From Prorocentrum cordatum (taxonomy: Eukaryota > Sar > Dinophyceae > Prorocentrales > Prorocentraceae): a stretch of DNA of 64,000 nucleotides. The stretch covers positions 75,001 to 139,000 of the forward strand of contig CAUYUJ010017660.1 in assembly GCA_963575745.1 (NCBI GenBank), read 5' to 3'. Both the position numbers and the translations under genes were made by a program. Position 1 is the first letter of the stretch, and every line of letters begins with the position of its first letter. The notes beneath the pieces are model-generated. The model was not told where the DNA came from, searched no databases, and saw nothing but the letters and a program-made list of their open reading frames with translations. Of the stretch, positions 21,800-34,435 are shown piece by piece.

Positions 21800-22788
21800 T
21801 TATCCCAGAAGACCCCTGAGAGTCTCAGGTTCCACAGGCTCGCCGTCGCAACGCTGACGTTCAAAACTTTGGATCAGCTCGCCGCCAGGCAATAACGAAA
21901 GAGCATTGCGGTGGTGCATTCGCAAGTCTTGCGATGCCAGCTCGGGGGCCCCGCCCCTCAACATGGCCTTGTGGTCAGCCTTGGTCCTGATATCATCCCG
22001 CAGCCCTGCGGCCAGCCATGCAGCGAGGAAGCCAATCGGCCTCCCTCCGTAAATCATCGGACCACCTGTGACAACTGCTTTATCGACGTTCCTACTGCGC
22101 TCAGCATTACAATCAGGATGTTTCGAACAACATGCCGCGAACCGTTTCCTACCAACCGAATAAAATGAGATGGTGCCATTGGGAACTCTGACGAAGCCGC
22201 CTGCTGGAACCCCACCGCCTGCGTGCCCAGGAGCAGCCGCTGGTGCAGCTGGTGGCACATATGGCGGTGGTGGCGGCGGTGCATCTGGCGCTGCACCAGC
22301 AGGCTCTGGGGCAGGATGAGGACCTGGACCAGGATCGCCGCCGTGAGGACCTGCAGGGCCAGGAGGATCGGGCTCTGGAGGCTCCTCCAGCGGGCCGATG
22401 AACTCGCCCAATAAATCAACCATGACTTTATCGATATCATCGCCACCACCCTCGCCGTGAACATCGGCACCAGGATGATCTTCAGGCGCCTCAGGGTCCC
22501 CCCCCTCAGCAGCTGCATCGGCAATGGCAGCGTGTATAGCTTCTTCTGCGTCTGCACCTGGAGCTGGGCCACATGCCTTCCCAGCTTTTTTCCTCGGCGG
22601 CGGTGGCCAAAACATATGAACAACAGAGTCGCCGTACTTCTGAGCGATCGCTGGCACTATGTGTGGCAGCGCAGAGGTTGTGGGCCGACAGCTGTCGTCC
22701 AACTCATAGAAGATGCAACGCCATTTTGAACACGAAAGAAGAAACTCCAATGCATCATACTCCGTCTGGAACTCCGAGGTCGCCTGAG
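21800..22788 (-). CDS. Hypothetical protein, probable terminal exon or separate gene
   Basis: A continuous minus-strand frame reads from a likely acceptor CTGCTCAG (22789-22796) through EFQTEYDALEFLLSCSKWRC to a TAA at 21800. Order of features: an aromatic/Cys-rich start, a basic PPPPRKKAGK segment, an acidic region, a long Pro/Gly/Ala-rich linker, then FYSVGRKRFAACCSKHPDC and a charged C-terminal part. The Cys/His set in the last motif could bind metal; that is inference. It lies about 600 bp downstream of the stop codon of the next minus-strand gene, so it may be that gene's last exon or an independent gene. I do not recognise the family. Confidence 0.5.
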
Positions 22789-22796
22789 CAGGCCTG

Positions 22797-23396
22797 GCAA
22801 CAATTTAAACTGTTGGTTGCCGTGCCTACGGCCCATTATGTCACCGCGATTGCCAGCCTGTCCCAAGGCAAGCTAAACGATATGACACGCTACCCCCAAA
22901 GACCCAAAGACCTTCGGATCCGCCTCGAGATCTCTCTCCAGCCACTGGCATCCCAGCACGGTTCCAAGAGGGGCTCCAATGGAGAGAAGGTCCACCAATA
23001 AACCTAAACTTCTGACGCAACAGGCTGCATTCGCACGACGGGGCCCAAACGACAAACAAACCAGACATTGCCCAAATCGTTCCGGCCAGAGGACACAGCA
23101 GAGGCTACCCGCGAGGGCCCCGCTACGGTCAGAAACTGATCTCGGTGAGCATCACCTACCCTCCGAAGCGATTTAAAATATTTCGTGACGAGGCGGCCCG
23201 CGAAAGGCCCCAAATTAAAATCGATTCCTTCGACGACCCGCGCACTCGCCTAGAGGCCCTCTGCTACTTCCCAACCCCGTCCACCCCCTTCCTTCCATGC
23301 CCTGTCTACCCCGCCCGTCTCCGTCATTTCCTCTTGGGCCCTCCACCTGCCCAATCCCCTAGGCCCTCGACTACGCGCGCTCTTATGCCCCCTCCC
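22797..23396. other. Intergenic or intronic sequence, no coding seen
   Basis: About 600 bp of mixed composition between two minus-strand coding blocks. No frame longer than about 100 codons looks coding. Confidence 0.5.
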
Positions 23397-26300
23397 CTAA
23401 AAACATTCCCGAACATAAGTGTTGGAGGGTGCGCGAGCCTTCGCGTATAATATATCAGGACTGAAAATATGATCGTCTGGAAGCCCTTCTCGAACGTGTT
23501 CTACCTTCTGGCAAGAAAGTTTGTTAGGCGTAATAAGCTTGAAGCCCACGTGGAGGAACTCGTCAACCTCAAGGTCGGGATCCCTGGGAGGCAGCGGTTC
23601 GGTACCTTGGAGGCGTACGATCACGAAGCCGCGACGAAGAGCTAGGAGCCGATCACCCTTGAACACAACCTGGAAAACTTTGTTCTTCAGCGCCGACACC
23701 ATAGCTTTCAGGCGAAGGCCATCACCTGTGCAGATACATCTCCCAGCAAGTTGGCAAATAGACGGTGTCAAGTGCGTCCTGGGCTCCGAGCCATAAGATG
23801 TGTCGATGGGCGGACGCTCTGAATGACGCTTGAGCGAACTGACGACCTGCATATATGTGACAAACGCCGTGGTGATGTTCGAGCCCCTCTGAGTGGCCGC
23901 CCAACTTACTGCGTTCGCTGTTGCATGGCTCTCTGGCACGAACTCAAAGCAACTGCCGTGAACTGAAGGAACAGGAACGAGGCGGTGCACGGGCAGATCG
24001 GGTATTGCGCTCCTTAACTCCTCAATGCTAGCAACTCCATGCAACTTCTCCCATTCACATAATCTCTCATTATCGGCTCGCTCTTCTGATCGTTTCCTTG
24101 CACTTTCAAAACGTGTGGTCGATCTGCAAAGTGCAACCTTATCCTGTAAAGAGGCGTTCAGATTGCCGCCAGGCGCCCTGATCTCAGGGAGTTTGTCGTC
24201 GAAGGAAAGGTGGGCCTTAACCGAGGACTCGCGCGCAGCCTTCCTGCTCGCAGCGGCCAGGCGACGACGAACAGCCGAAGATTTCAAACCAAATGCAGCA
24301 CATCTGACATTGAGCCCTGCCTTGCGAGCTCGTCGACGGGCAGCCGTTGCTCGCGTGCCCCCCTCATTGAGGCGCTATCTCTCTGTCGGGTCCAGCAACC
24401 GAAACGTGCTTGCAATGACAGCCAAGTCACCGCTGCCCTTCTTACCTTCACACTCCTCCTGAACGCGCGCCCTCCAGGAGCCGCCGCCGCCAGCCCGAGG
24501 TCTTGATCTACCCTGGGAAGGAAAACAATACAAAGAAACAAATGTTTGAGACCACCCCTTACTCTAACTATAATAGTCCTAACTCGTCGTCGTCGACGTC
24601 GTCGTCGTCGTGGTGGTCGTCGTCGCCGTCGTCGTATCATCGTCGTCGTCGTCGTCGTCGGCGTCGTCGTCGTTGTCGTCGTCGTGGTCGTAGTCGTCGT
24701 CGTCGTCTCCCCCTCCTCGAGCTCTCGCACAAATCGTAATTCTAAGTCTAACTCTAACCCTATATATACGACCCCTTCGATCTCACAGCCGATCCCACTA
24801 TCGATCTCACAGCCGATCTCACATTCCATGCCCCCACCCCCCTTCCTCGCCCACCTTTTCAAGTCGGTTGTCCTCGGCAGCAGGTTTCTTCTTGATGCGC
24901 CCCTGGGTGGAGGGGGCGTCCGCGGTGATCGCATGCCGTTTTTTCATGAGCCCAATCGTCTTGCTCCGAACTCTATGCTGGTGCAAAACCCATTCGCAAC
25001 CAACTGAAATCATTGACGTCCTTTTCACTTGGACCGACTTTGCTGTGAGCAGCCTGCGAAGGTGAGCGTGTCTGCTCTCCGTGGGCCCGATATCTATCCC
25101 GTGCAACATCGCGCGGATCTCCAACTTCGCCAACACAATCGGCCTCTCCAGTGTCGGATGGTGTTCGAGGAAATCTTTCGAAGCTGGATCCATCGTGCAT
25201 GGCGGGTCGTGCCTAATGCTTGCGGCCAGCCCAGGGTCGTTCAGAAGCGTATACAACTTGAAAGGCCATCCTCTGGACGGCTGACCGACGTAGTATTCAA
25301 TTGCACACCCCATCCGTGACAGTGTCCGAAAAATCAAACATCTGAACTTCACTGTGTTCCTTCGGTCTGAAACCAATGCCCACATCTCAGGTATCTCGTA
25401 CATCATTTTGATTTTCTGGTATGCCAATTGTTCGAACCCCCCAGTTGCTGCAACAGCCAGGCGGTATTGGCGGCGAAGTTCTTCACGGTTTAGCTTCTGA
25501 TCCACCAACTTCTGGCGTTGTTGTTGCACGAAGCTGTCGCCTGAAACCTTAAACTGAAGTTCCAGCATGACCCGAACGATCTCCATGGCCTGACGTTACA
25601 GTACCAACATGTCCAGCGGGTCAGTCTGTGTAAATTCAAAAGCAAGCTTGCGTTCCTTGGCGTTGATTTGTGCATGCTGCTGGTCACCGCCCTCGTCGTC
25701 GTCCACGTCGTCGTCGCCCTTTGGCTTTTTGGCATCAGAATAGTCTCGGAATTGAAGCTTATCCGCAATAGCAGCCAATACGCCAGGAGCACCGCCATCA
25801 GCAAGCGATCTGAAGAGCCCGCGGCGATCGTCGAAACCCGAAGGGATCTTATCACCGCGCTCCCGAGCATACCGCACATAGGTTCGAGACAACAAACCAT
25901 GACACGCTTCAAATATACCTTGCTCGTCCGTGCTGATATCTGGCCCAGTCCACCGCATGCGGTTATATTTCGAAAGCTTCTTTGAAACACAATGCAGCCG
26001 ACACACCTGCCGTCGACATATCTGCTATCACCTCGGGGTCCCGTATCGATGCTGAGGCAGGGTCAATGTAGTATTCGACGCAGCCGCGCTTCCCCCGACC
26101 CCCATTCGGCATCACAGACAAAAGCAACCTCTTCTCCAAAATCCCAGTCCCTGGCGAACAAAATATCCACATGGCATGCCGCTTGAAGATGAGCGCCTCG
26201 TTATCCAAGACGCCCTCAACGATTCTGATGCTGCTCCTGATCTCATCCCGAAGGCACTTGCCAAACATCTCATTGGCGCTTCCAACTTCAATTGGTTTCG

Positions 26301-27595
26301 CACAGTGTATCATACCTGAAATATTAGCCTTCAGCTCTGGGAAGAAGTTGAAGGTCCACCCACCAATAGTAGCGAAGAGATGGAGCCTGCACCAATAAGA
26401 GAACTGGTGCCACCCAGGTCTCGACTTCAGGAACCCGAGCTCTGCCTTAGGATTGCTGTTTGCTCGGTCGAGGGTCGCGCCTCGAACAGCGATCGCAAAC
26501 TTACCTGACGCGCGGCTGCTGCCCGACGCCTCTATCTGCGCTCTGCATATCACTTCACCTGTATTGCGCTCCAACAAATGCAACGGGCACAGAACATGCG
26601 ACATGATGCTGATGATGCGCCCGTTCGGTATTTGAAGCGTCCATGCTAGCCTGCATCTGGTCTGTAACAGCTTGTTTACAACTTTTGATTGAGGTACCGT
26701 GAACGTCCCATATGCAACTTTGCCTTTCAATTCTACGAGTGGGCCGTCAAGTACTTTGTCCAAGAGAGCTGCTGGAATATCGTCCTGGATTGGGTCCAAG
26801 GCGTGACGATATGACGTATCAATTGTCGCTTCCATCGGGGTCTCATCGTACTGCACGTCCTCGAAATATTGCAACAGATGCTGTCCAGGAGTGTGTTTTA
26901 CGATTGTCAATTCGAACTCCATTCGTTCCGTGCGGTCATGCGCAAGGAGGGCCGCTGCGGTCCAAATCCTGCTCTTGCGAAGTTTTACCATACATATCCC
27001 CCCCGAGATGTTCACTCAACGCCGTGTCGCTCATAACTCTGTCATGGCCGCCGGCCTGGAAAACATGCCCGACATACTTGTCCACGTCCGAGTCGTGCTG
27101 TGAACAACAGGCTGCAGCGTGCAACGAAGAAGCCAATTGGGTAAAACACTGCGATGGCACGGTAAATCCTTGCATAACTCTCGGAACAACAGTTGCACGA
27201 TACAATTCTGGAACATACGTCACTTGCAACGCCCTCTTGAGCGGCATCGCTGCAGCATACTTGAACTCGCACAGTAGAAATTTTTGAACTGGAAGCATCG
27301 GCCGCCTCACAACTGTAGCATTCACCGCGGGCGCCTTGCGAGGGCGACCTCTCTTCCGCCTCGGCGGCTGCACCGCCAACGGCACGACGATCTCTGCGCC
27401 GATCGGGTTGCCGATCTCGGGGGCGGGAGGCTCGTCTACGCCTGCCGCTAGGGCCGCCCAATCGTCTGGCAGCTCTGGCGACGGCGCGGCCGCCAAGGAG
27501 TCCCAATCCTCTGCTGCAGGCGCGCCGCCGCCGATATAATCCACAGTGTCAACATCATCGGCTCCCGCTGCCAGGGCCGCCCAACCCTCCTCCAT
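23397..27595 (-). CDS. Hypothetical protein with AT-hook, three exons, interrupted frame
   Basis: I place the start at ATG 27595 (MEEGWAALAAG); the motif W-x-x-L-A-A recurs three times near the N terminus. An AT-hook (RRKRGRPRKAP, about residues 78-88) suggests DNA binding. Exon 1 runs to 24855 and ends CTTGAAAAG before a GTGGGC donor. The intron ends TTCCTTCCCAG, exon 2 is 24512-24446 (67 nt) with donor GTAAGA, and exon 3 is 24316-23397, after acceptor CGCAAGGCAG, ending in TAG. The phases of all three agree. Exon 1 is broken three times: in the G7 run at about 26998-27004 (G6 restores the frame), by a 1-base shift near 25990, and by an in-frame TAA at 25596-25598 with the same frame continuing for 250 codons. 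The rest has no domain I recognise. Confidence 0.6.
24580..24715. repeat. CGT trinucleotide tract in intron 1
   Basis: CGT/CGTGGT triplets lie inside the intron between exons 1 and 2 of the AT-hook gene. Confidence 0.85.
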
Positions 27596-28860
27596 AGTAT
27601 AGACGCATTGCAGTATCAGAACCGAATGCAAAACAAACATATAAACAAATATGGCTGGCCAACGAGATGATGGCGCGATGCTCCGATAAGGGCCCGAGGG
27701 CCCATGATGCGTTCAAATGCCCGGATCACGGGCGCATCTTCGAAACAACGCGCACGTTCCACTCCGACGCGCGAATGGACCGCTATGCGGAGGCACTTGC
27801 TGGGAGGGCACGCTTGGGAACATGTTGCTGAACAATGCTGAATGGGCCCCGACGGCAATGCAAATCAACGTGCAATGGCAATGACATGCTGCGCGCAATG
27901 CGGCCCCCGCGTGCCGCGTGATATGTGGTGCGAACTACAGACGTGCACATGCGTGCACATGCGCGCGCACCGCCCTCCCGTGCTGGGCCGAAACACGCGT
28001 GCGACCACACTGCACTTCGCGCGCGACAACGGAATACATTGCACACGCGCTACGATGGCGACCTGCACTCTTATCATGCGCGCGCGGAAAGCCGCACACC
28101 CCGCTACATCTCGCTGTCTTACATGTGTTCGCTCCACGTGTTTGTTTCTGTTGTATAATAGGTCATGGGCGCTCTCGCCTCAACGCCAGCCACATCTTTG
28201 CTCCGCCGACGGTTGCCCGTGCGCGATCCCTTTCGCCCCGCAATTTTGTGGCGCCGCCGACTAGCCCCGCCCGCGCATGTGAAAGTTTCAATAGCGACGG
28301 CTTGTTTTCTCATTGCATTCATGCGCACCCCGCTCGGAAAGTTTCCGAGGGGCCCGAGGCGCGCTCTCGCCTCGGCGCCTACCGCACTCCCACCCCATTT
28401 GCAGCTTCACTGTCTGCAACGGAAAGTTTGACCTGAGCAGCGCCGCGTTGTCGCGGGCTTGAGTTGGCGACCTCGTCACGAACTTGCTTTCGCATTCGTT
28501 GCGGGTGCGACGCGCGGCGGGCTACGCCGCGGGCCGCGGCGGCGGCGCCGCGCGCGCCCGCGGACGGGCGCGGGTGGATCGCGCGCGGGTGCAACAATTG
28601 CACCCGCGCCGATCGCCGCGCGACGATGCCCGACAGAACGGGCCTGCCGCGCCTCCCGCGGGAGTTCACAACGCCATCGGGCCTTGGAAACACGCGGGCG
28701 CGACAAGGGTCGCGCGCGCACAGCGGGGGGGGAAACTCGAATTCTCGGCCGAGCTAAAGTCAACGCGACCGAACATGGCGCGCGCAGTTATTGCGGGAGG
28801 TCTTGACGGAGGCCAAACTACATTTGTATGCCCTGGTGACTTTTTTTCCTTTCAAATTGC
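27596..28860. other. GC-rich intergenic region with small palindromes
   Basis: Upstream of the AT-hook gene. No gene is supported. CTCGGAAAGTTTCCGAG (28333-28349) is a 17-bp palindrome. At 28583-28609, GCGCGGGTGCAA pairs perfectly with its complement around a 3-nt loop. Confidence 0.6.
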
Positions 28861-28940
28861 GGGTGCCCGCCAGGGTTACTTTAGAGCTACTTTATTTTTT
28901 TGGGGGGCCTACCAGCTGTAGAGGATCGTTCCTACACAAC
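28861..28940 (-). repeat. Dispersed repeat, copy 2 (inverted copy of 7008-7086)
   Basis: The reverse complement matches 7008-7086, including the A-run and GTAGCTCTAAAGTAAC. GC-rich sequence of similar character follows the same end in both copies. Confidence 0.8.
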
Positions 28941-29076
28941 CCCAGCCCATTCCCGGCCCGCTCCTAGCCCCCCACGCCGCCGCCCGCCTCGCAGCACCGC
29001 GTCGCGGCGAGCAAAGCAGCTGGGCCAGCCTCTAGGTCCATGCCGTCGCCCCCCCGAGGTTGCAAGCCGCGGCTAG

Positions 29077-29274
29077 CGCCGCCGCCCCCCGGGGCCCTTC
29101 CGCGCGTCCGGCGAGGCCCAGCGCGCCCTGGCAGCGCAGATCTCCGTGTGGACCGACGGGGAATTCGACGACGCCGCGGCCATTCGCGCACAGTGGCTCC
29201 TCTGGTTGGCCCGCAGACGGCGACCGCTCCGTCGTCGCCAGCATTCCGGCCCCGAGCGACTTCCCGGTTGAGCT
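29077..29274 (+). other. Short coherent coding fragment, unassigned
   Basis: One forward frame (codon phase of GAG at 29113) reads AQRALAAQISVWTDGEFDD, then an Ala/Trp/Arg-rich stretch, between stops. Its composition looks protein-like rather than purely compositional, but it is too short to assign. Confidence 0.25.
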
Positions 29275-29935
29275 CTTCAGTCAATTTGTCGATTCCATCC
29301 TTGTGAGGTTACCGCGGGCGGCGCCCTCTCTGGCCCATTCTGGTGGCAGGTCCACGGGTCCTGAGTGCTGCGGCTTCCCGCAGGCGGTCCGCGTCGCGTC
29401 CCGATTCTGGTCGGGGCCGCTGGGCGCGTTGCTAAGCCGCTAAGTTCCTGCGCTGGCACTTCCTTTTTGCTCTCCTGGCGCTGCCCTCGCTCCCTTCTTG
29501 GCGCCCCTCCCGTTCCACATTTCGCCTGCCGCCTCCTCCCAGCTTCGCGTCTCCTCAAAGCTCCGTGCCGCCCTCGGCTTCCTGGCCTGCTCCTTTTTCC
29601 CGACTGCGCTTCGCGTGTCTGCCTTCTTCGGGTGTTTCACCTTTATCCTCCCTGGTCCACGCGTGCCTCCCTCCCGCATTCTGCGCTCGGGCGGCGTGCC
29701 CCCTCCCTGTCATCATGCCCAGATGCGCTGTCTGGCGCACCTCCTTCTTCTCATGTTAAGCCTCGTCGGGCAGGGCCTTCCTGTCCGGCGTTTCACCTCG
29801 CTGCCATCCATGCCCAGATGTGCTATATGGCGGTAGGAGCTGCGGGATCCAAAGCGATTCCTGAGAGTCCTGCCGCGACCCCACGTTTAGTATTATTGCC
29901 CCGCGTTGTCGCCGCTTCCGCCAACAAAGTGGGTG
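29275..29935. other. Pyrimidine-rich intergenic region
   Basis: I see only compositional open frames here. There is a short repeated phrase CCCAGATGYGCT at about 29719 and 29814. Confidence 0.5.
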
Positions 29936-29942
29936 CGCACGC

Positions 29943-29995
<53 letters not shown>

Positions 29996-30170
29996 TGTTT
30001 GTGTTTTTGTTAGTGTTTGTGTTTGTGTTTGTGTTTGTGTTTGTGTCTGTGTCTGTGTTTGTGTTTGTGTGTGTGTGGGTGTGTGTGTGTGTGTGCGTGT
30101 GCGTGTGCGTGTGCGTGTGCGTGTGCGTGTGCGTGTGCGTGTGCGTGTGCGTGTGCGTGTGCGTGTGCGT

Positions 30171-30221
<51 letters not shown>

Positions 30222-30285
30222 TGTGTGTGTGCGTGTGTGTGTGTGTGTGTGTCTGTGCGTGTGTGTGTGTGTGTGTGTGTGTCTG
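29936..30285. repeat. Compound TG microsatellite
   Basis: GC alternation, then GT, GTGTTT, GTGTGC and GTGTGTCT blocks run for about 345 bp. Confidence 0.95.
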
Positions 30286-31205
30286 GATATCGCGTCGGCC
30301 TTATTTGCGCCCGCCCGCATCAGGCCTTTTATGCAAGTGACTGCCCCCGTCCAGCCCACCCACCCGCTACGACAAGTGGTAATTCAGTTGTTTGAGCGTG
30401 ACTTTGCTTACCGCATCGCGACGGTGTCGTTACTTCGCCGCTGGAGGAACAATTGTGTGGATAGCATGGCCAGGGCCATGATACTTTTCCTGGAAGTCAG
30501 GCCCCCCTCTGATGTCAATGCGTCCCCTAGGCCCCCTCTTCCTCCGCGCGCACGCCTCGGTCCATGATTTGTGTCCACCCCTCTTGGGCGCCCTCCTTCT
30601 TGCACGCCCCAGATCTTCGCCATGAGCCAGGGTGATCGACATGGTTACGGACAAGCCGCGGGCGAATACCAACAACAGTTCTTGCCAATTTTGGGCAGGA
30701 TTCGCTGTCGGTCTCGCTGCGGACGTTGTCTTTTTGTGACAGGGGGTCGCTTGCCCAGCGGCGGTTGCTGTCGGTTTTGGACAACCTTCGCTGTTGGGCG
30801 TCGTCGTCTCGTCACCCCTTCCAGGCGTGCCACGCGACCGGGGGGTCTTCACGCGCAACGGTGTGTGTGTGTGTGTGCGTATTGGTTCAGGGGACGAGCG
30901 CATCGACCCCAAATCTCCCACCCATCGCCGATAAGAACCCACCCCGCCCAGGAACTTGCGGTTTCGTTTTCGGGGGCCTGTCGGCGACCCATCGGCGACG
31001 TATCACCGATTCCAGTTCGATGTTTCTTTTGCTGAGCGCGTCCCCCCCCTCGCTCCCCCACAGAGTCGGCCCTGAAACTCTTCGCTGTTGTTGGCCTTGG
31101 GACCGTCAAGAGACGGGTCGGGACGAGGAGCTGGCCCCAGGGTAAAAACCCGGGGTCCAGGACATGTTTCCCTCAGGACCCCTTCCGTTCTTGTGGGATA
31201 TCGAC
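30286..31205. other. Intergenic region, no gene seen
   Basis: Mixed composition without supported coding. It contains a small palindrome CATGGCCAGGGCCATG near 30465-30480. Confidence 0.5.
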
Positions 31206-31347
31206 AGCAGGATTGATTTACCCCAGAATTGATTTGTCCGCCGAATGTACGACAAATGCGTATAATGCCCAGGCGATCATCAACCAGAGTACGTATTTTT
31301 CGTGGACCGGACAAGAAAATCAATATTGGGGTAAACGAATTCTGCAG
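31206..31347. repeat. 142-bp imperfect foldback
   Basis: The left arm (31206-31264) carries TTTACCCCA, ATTGATTT and GTACGACAAATGCGTA. The right arm (about 31289-31347) carries their near complements in reverse order. The loop is about 24 nt. Confidence 0.8.
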
Positions 31348-32029
31348 CCGATCCCATACTCGAGCCAGTCGTGGCGGCGCCGAGAATGGGGTGGGGGGCC
31401 TCGAGCTCGGACCCTGCATGGGGGACACCGCACCCGGAGGGCAGCGATCGCTGGTGAGCCGAATTCCGCGGGGAGTCGGCTACGGCTAAGAGTGGCCCTT
31501 CGCCAGAATGACCTTTGGGTGCGGGCCCACAGCGGGTCCCTCCTAGCCCTGTCGTGCGCGCTTGGATTTAGCCGCCCCCTTGGCCCCGTGAAGCCGCGCA
31601 CCGAAGGCCACTTTTCTTGCCTACTTGTGGTCACGCCCGTGTGTAGCCGAGGGAGGCTGCATCTTCCTGGCCGCACCGGCCTTTAAAAGAGGGGCACCGC
31701 CACGTGCCACGTGCAACCCCAACCCCGGAGGCAGCACTGATCTGCAGGCTCGGTGCCCCCTTGTTCTGGGCGATGCGTTCGACGAAAGATCGCCATGAAT
31801 GGATTGGTTTCTGAGGGAAACGAGTCCTACACCCCAGGGCTTTCCCCTGGACTGCGTCTCCAGCGCCGCCAAGCGAGGGGGGGTCCAGCGCCGACTCCAA
31901 AAATCCGCGTGGATCTCTGATCCAGCGCTCTCCACCTTCGCCTTCCTCCCCTCCCTCTTCCAGACGGGCCTATGGCTCGTAGTCGAGCCAGCCAGCTTCC
32001 AATTTTGATTGGGCTCCCCCGCCCCGCGC
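31348..32029. other. Intergenic region, no gene seen
   Basis: No domain or convincing frame. Confidence 0.5.
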
Positions 32030-32040
32030 TAACGCCGAGA

Positions 32041-32294
32041 AACAATGTTTATGTGCCTGCATGTGTATTATTTTCTCTGTCGTTCGTCTCGACGTCGTTC
32101 GCCCCCTCCCCTCTTCTCAGTCCTGTCATTCGTCTGCCTCGTCGTTCATCCCTCTCCCCCACCTTCCATCCCTCTTCTACAGGACGCTGGATATGATCAG
32201 TAGTCGCCCCAACCTGCGCACACGTCGTCCAATGTTTGTATCTGCATGTGTCAGTTCTCTCTTTTGTCGTTCGGCTCGTCGTCGTTCGCCCCTT
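32041..32294 (+). repeat. About 70-bp direct repeat, two copies
   Basis: CTGCATGTGT...CTCTGTCGTTCG...GTCGTTCGCCCC occurs at 32041-32112 and again at 32230-32294. Confidence 0.75.
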
Positions 32295-32439
32295 CCTGTT
32301 CAATGCTCGCTGGCGGATCGGGTGCTCTCCTTGCCGCATTTCTCTTGTCGTTCCTATCTGTTCATGTCGCCTTCTTCTCTGCTTCCTCCTCCAACCCCTT
32401 TCTTATCATCGTTGACCTCCTCCTCCTTTCTAGGAGAAG

Positions 32440-33258
32440 GAGGAGGATAAATGAGGGGGTGGAGGATGATGAGGAGGAGGAGGAGGGGGAGAGGGAGGAG
32501 GGATGAGCGAGATAGGAGGTAGGACCGGGAGGTCAGTCCCACCCAGCTTGTCCCTCTCTCAACTCTTTATCCCCCCCTCCGTATCCTCCTCCTCGTTATC
32601 TTTTTTCCTTCCCCGTTCCTCCGTGGTAAGTATGAGGATGAAGATGAGGATGCTTATTAGGATGATGATGGTGGTGATGATGATGGTGATGACGATGGTT
32701 GTGGTGCTGGTGATGGTAATGGTAATGATGATGACGATGCTGATGATGGTGATGATGACGATGATGGTGATGATACTGATATGGCGATACTGATGGTGAT
32801 GAGTATGACGATGATGATGATGATGATGAACATGATGAACATGATGCTGCTGGTGATGATGATGCTGAAGTTGCGGATGATGATGAGGACCATGACGAGG
32901 AAAATGAGGATGACGATGCTGATGGCGATGATGCTGCTGATGATGAAGAGGATGATGATGCGGATTAGACTGATGGTGATGATGATGCTGTTGATGATGA
33001 TGTGCTGATGATAGTGATGATGATGATGCTGCTGCTGATGATGATGATGGTTACGATGATGTGCTGATAATGATGGTGATTATGCAGTTGACGAGTAGTA
33101 ATATGATGACCGTGGTGGTGATGGTGGTGGTAGTGGTGGTGGTGATGGTGATGGTGATGGTGATGATGCTGGTGATGGCGGTGATGATGATACTGCTGCT
33201 GATTATAATGATGACGACGATGACGATGGCGACGATGATAATTATGATGATGGTGATA

Positions 33259-33310
<52 letters not shown>

Positions 33311-33353
33311 GGAGGAGGAGGAGGAGGAGGAGGACGGTGAGGATGAGGATGCT

Positions 33354-33403
<50 letters not shown>

Positions 33404-33415
33404 CGACTGCGACGA
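32440..33415. repeat. GGA and GAT/ATG low-complexity tract
   Basis: A short GGA block (32440-32505) and, from about 32620, almost 800 bp of GAT/GGT/GCT triplets with CTG interruptions near 33020, 33250 and 33350. The Met- and Ser-rich frames are artefacts. Confidence 0.9.
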
Positions 33416-33544
33416 CCAGGCGCCTGCGGGCCGGCTTCGGCGACGCCCGCGCGCGGTCGACGCTGGTGAACAGGTTGTGCCGAAGGGTGGGGGGGAGAGG
33501 GAAGAGGACAATCAGGAACGAAGAGGAATCAGGGGGATGTAAGA

Positions 33545-34435
33545 GGGGTAGGAGGGGGAGGGGATGAGGGAGGATGGGGAGGAGGAGGAGGAGGGGCAGG
33601 GCGAGAGGGGGAGGTGGACAAGCTAGGTGCGCTCTGCCACATCTGACATTCTACTCCTATACATCCCTTCCCATGCTGATTTTTCTCTATCGGCGGACTC
33701 GTTTCATGGCAGACCTAGAACTCAGCCAAAGGCACCATCTTCCTATGAACAGTCGCAGAAGGAACGCTGCGTACATCGGAGGAGGGGGAGAAGGATGAGG
33801 AGGATGATGAGGACGTGGACGAGGAGGACAAGGTGGAGGAGGAGCAGGACGATGATCAGAGGGAAAGGAGGAGGATGAGAAAGGAGGATGGCGAGGGCAG
33901 CAGCAGGAACTGGAGCGGAAGAAGCGGGAGGAGCAAGAGGACTGGGGGAAGACCGAAACGGGGAAAGGAGGGGGCGGCAATGATGAGGAAGGACATCGGA
34001 TCCAGAACAGTGCCCCGCGCTGGAGCGAGGGCGCCATTCTGAACGACGGGGGCGAAGCGCCGATCCCAAAACGAGGCCAACGATGCAGCGGCAACACCGA
34101 GACACTGAAAACGTTCCCATGGAACATGTCAAGCGCTGCAACCTTGCGTTTCAGTACAAAAAAAAAAAACAGCACGCGGAGGGGGGCGGCCCACTCACCA
34201 GCCGACTTCGGAGGAAATAGGAGAGGATGTTATCCACGTTCATATGGAGTATTCTGTGGATGACCAGGAGGATGCGCAGGAAGAGGAGGAGGAAGAGGCG
34301 AGGAGGAAACGACGCAGGAGGGGCGGGGCAGGAGGATGATGAAGAGGAGTGACTGGGTGGCAAAGCAGGAGGAGGAGGAGGAGGAGGAGGAGGAGGAGGG
34401 GGAGGAGGAGGAGGAGGAGGAGGAGGAGTGTGGTA
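33545..34435. repeat. Purine-rich GGA/AGG tracts with short unique islands
   Basis: GGA-rich blocks at 33545-33615, 33775-33985 and 34265-34430 flank non-repetitive sequence, including an A12-13 run near 34158. Confidence 0.7.

Noticed and set aside
29961-30395. Cys-Val and Thr-His repeat proteins
   Set aside because: Pure TG microsatellite.
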